NCBI GenBank assembly: GCA_029298735.1
Contig: JANSLP010000362.1
Coordinates: forward strand, 1 to 31,567
DNA length: 31,567 nucleotides
DNA from: Ophiostoma sp. CBS 140.51
Lineage: Eukaryota; Ascomycota; Sordariomycetes; Ophiostomatales; Ophiostomataceae
Direction of reading: 5' to 3'
Position numbers and translations under genes: made by a program. Shown piece after piece: positions 31,301 to 31,567 of the stretch (the stretch's first letter is position 1; each line of letters opens with the position of its first letter). The notes beneath the pieces are model-generated. The model searched no databases. It was not told where the DNA came from and saw only the letters and a program-made list of their open reading frames with translations.

Positions 31301-31567
31301 TCAAGTGCAAACCAAGTGCAAGCCAGAGAAGCACAAGCACTGAAAAGGTAAAGCACATTGACGACGCACACTCGACACACACTCGACAATTGTCCATTCC
31401 ATGCAATCTTCTGTACGTGTGCTACACTCTTTGTGTGTCTGTTTTTCCTCTTTTTGTTTAAACATTTTTCCATCTCTAAAGGGCAGTATAAAAAAAACAT
31501 GTGATATATGAGAAACAAACAAATGAAAAAAAAAGAGTGGAAGACGTGTGGTCCTGTCCAATCACAG
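28351..31567. other. Intergenic stretch to window end, no gene recognised
   Basis: Alternating purine-rich (28860-29060, 29690-29800) and pyrimidine-rich (29095-29215, 29390-29620, 30040-30500) plus-strand blocks. Frames overlap on both strands and none has a recognisable domain. A GTGAAAGA-type repeat lies near 28860-28890. Confidence 0.5.

Overview
The window looks like nuclear DNA of a filamentous ascomycete (Pezizomycotina). The evidence is one spliced protein gene: a 61-nt intron with GTAGGT donor, CTAAC branch site and CAG acceptor, a G-poor A/C/T leader behind a CT-rich promoter tract, and a protein resembling the MtfA family of C2H2 transcription factors. The genus cannot be fixed from the sequence; a Sordariomycete is a guess.

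Only one gene is well supported. It lies on the minus strand at 15102-13845 and encodes a 398-residue regulator with a Gln/Pro/His-rich body and two C-terminal C2H2 zinc fingers. Its promoter and leader lie to the right (about 15103-15700) and its 3' flank is an AT-rich block to the left (about 13160-13844). The remaining ~13 kb on the left and ~16 kb on the right show no gene I can recognise on either strand. Reading frames there are mostly short, often lack an ATG, overlap frames on the other strand, and have low-complexity composition. Two ATG-initiated frames (2753-3634 and 24325-24678, both +) are listed at low confidence because their length or setting merits a test.

The non-coding DNA is structured. 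It holds many short imperfect tandem arrays (units of 5, 6, 7, 8, 9, 10 and 18 bp), three dense TGCA clusters on the left side, and recurring words (TGCACAA, TACGGAGTA, ATACGACG) well above simple expectation. It also has long blocks of purine or pyrimidine strand bias, an imperfect long hairpin at 9064-9150, and an 18-nt GGCC palindrome at 8185-8202. No tRNA, rRNA, CRISPR array, transposase or intact mobile element was found.

The simplest reading is a developmental or metabolic regulator sitting alone in a large intergenic region. That region may carry extended control sequences and non-coding transcripts, or may simply be a repeat-prone gene-poor tract. No multi-gene system is visible.
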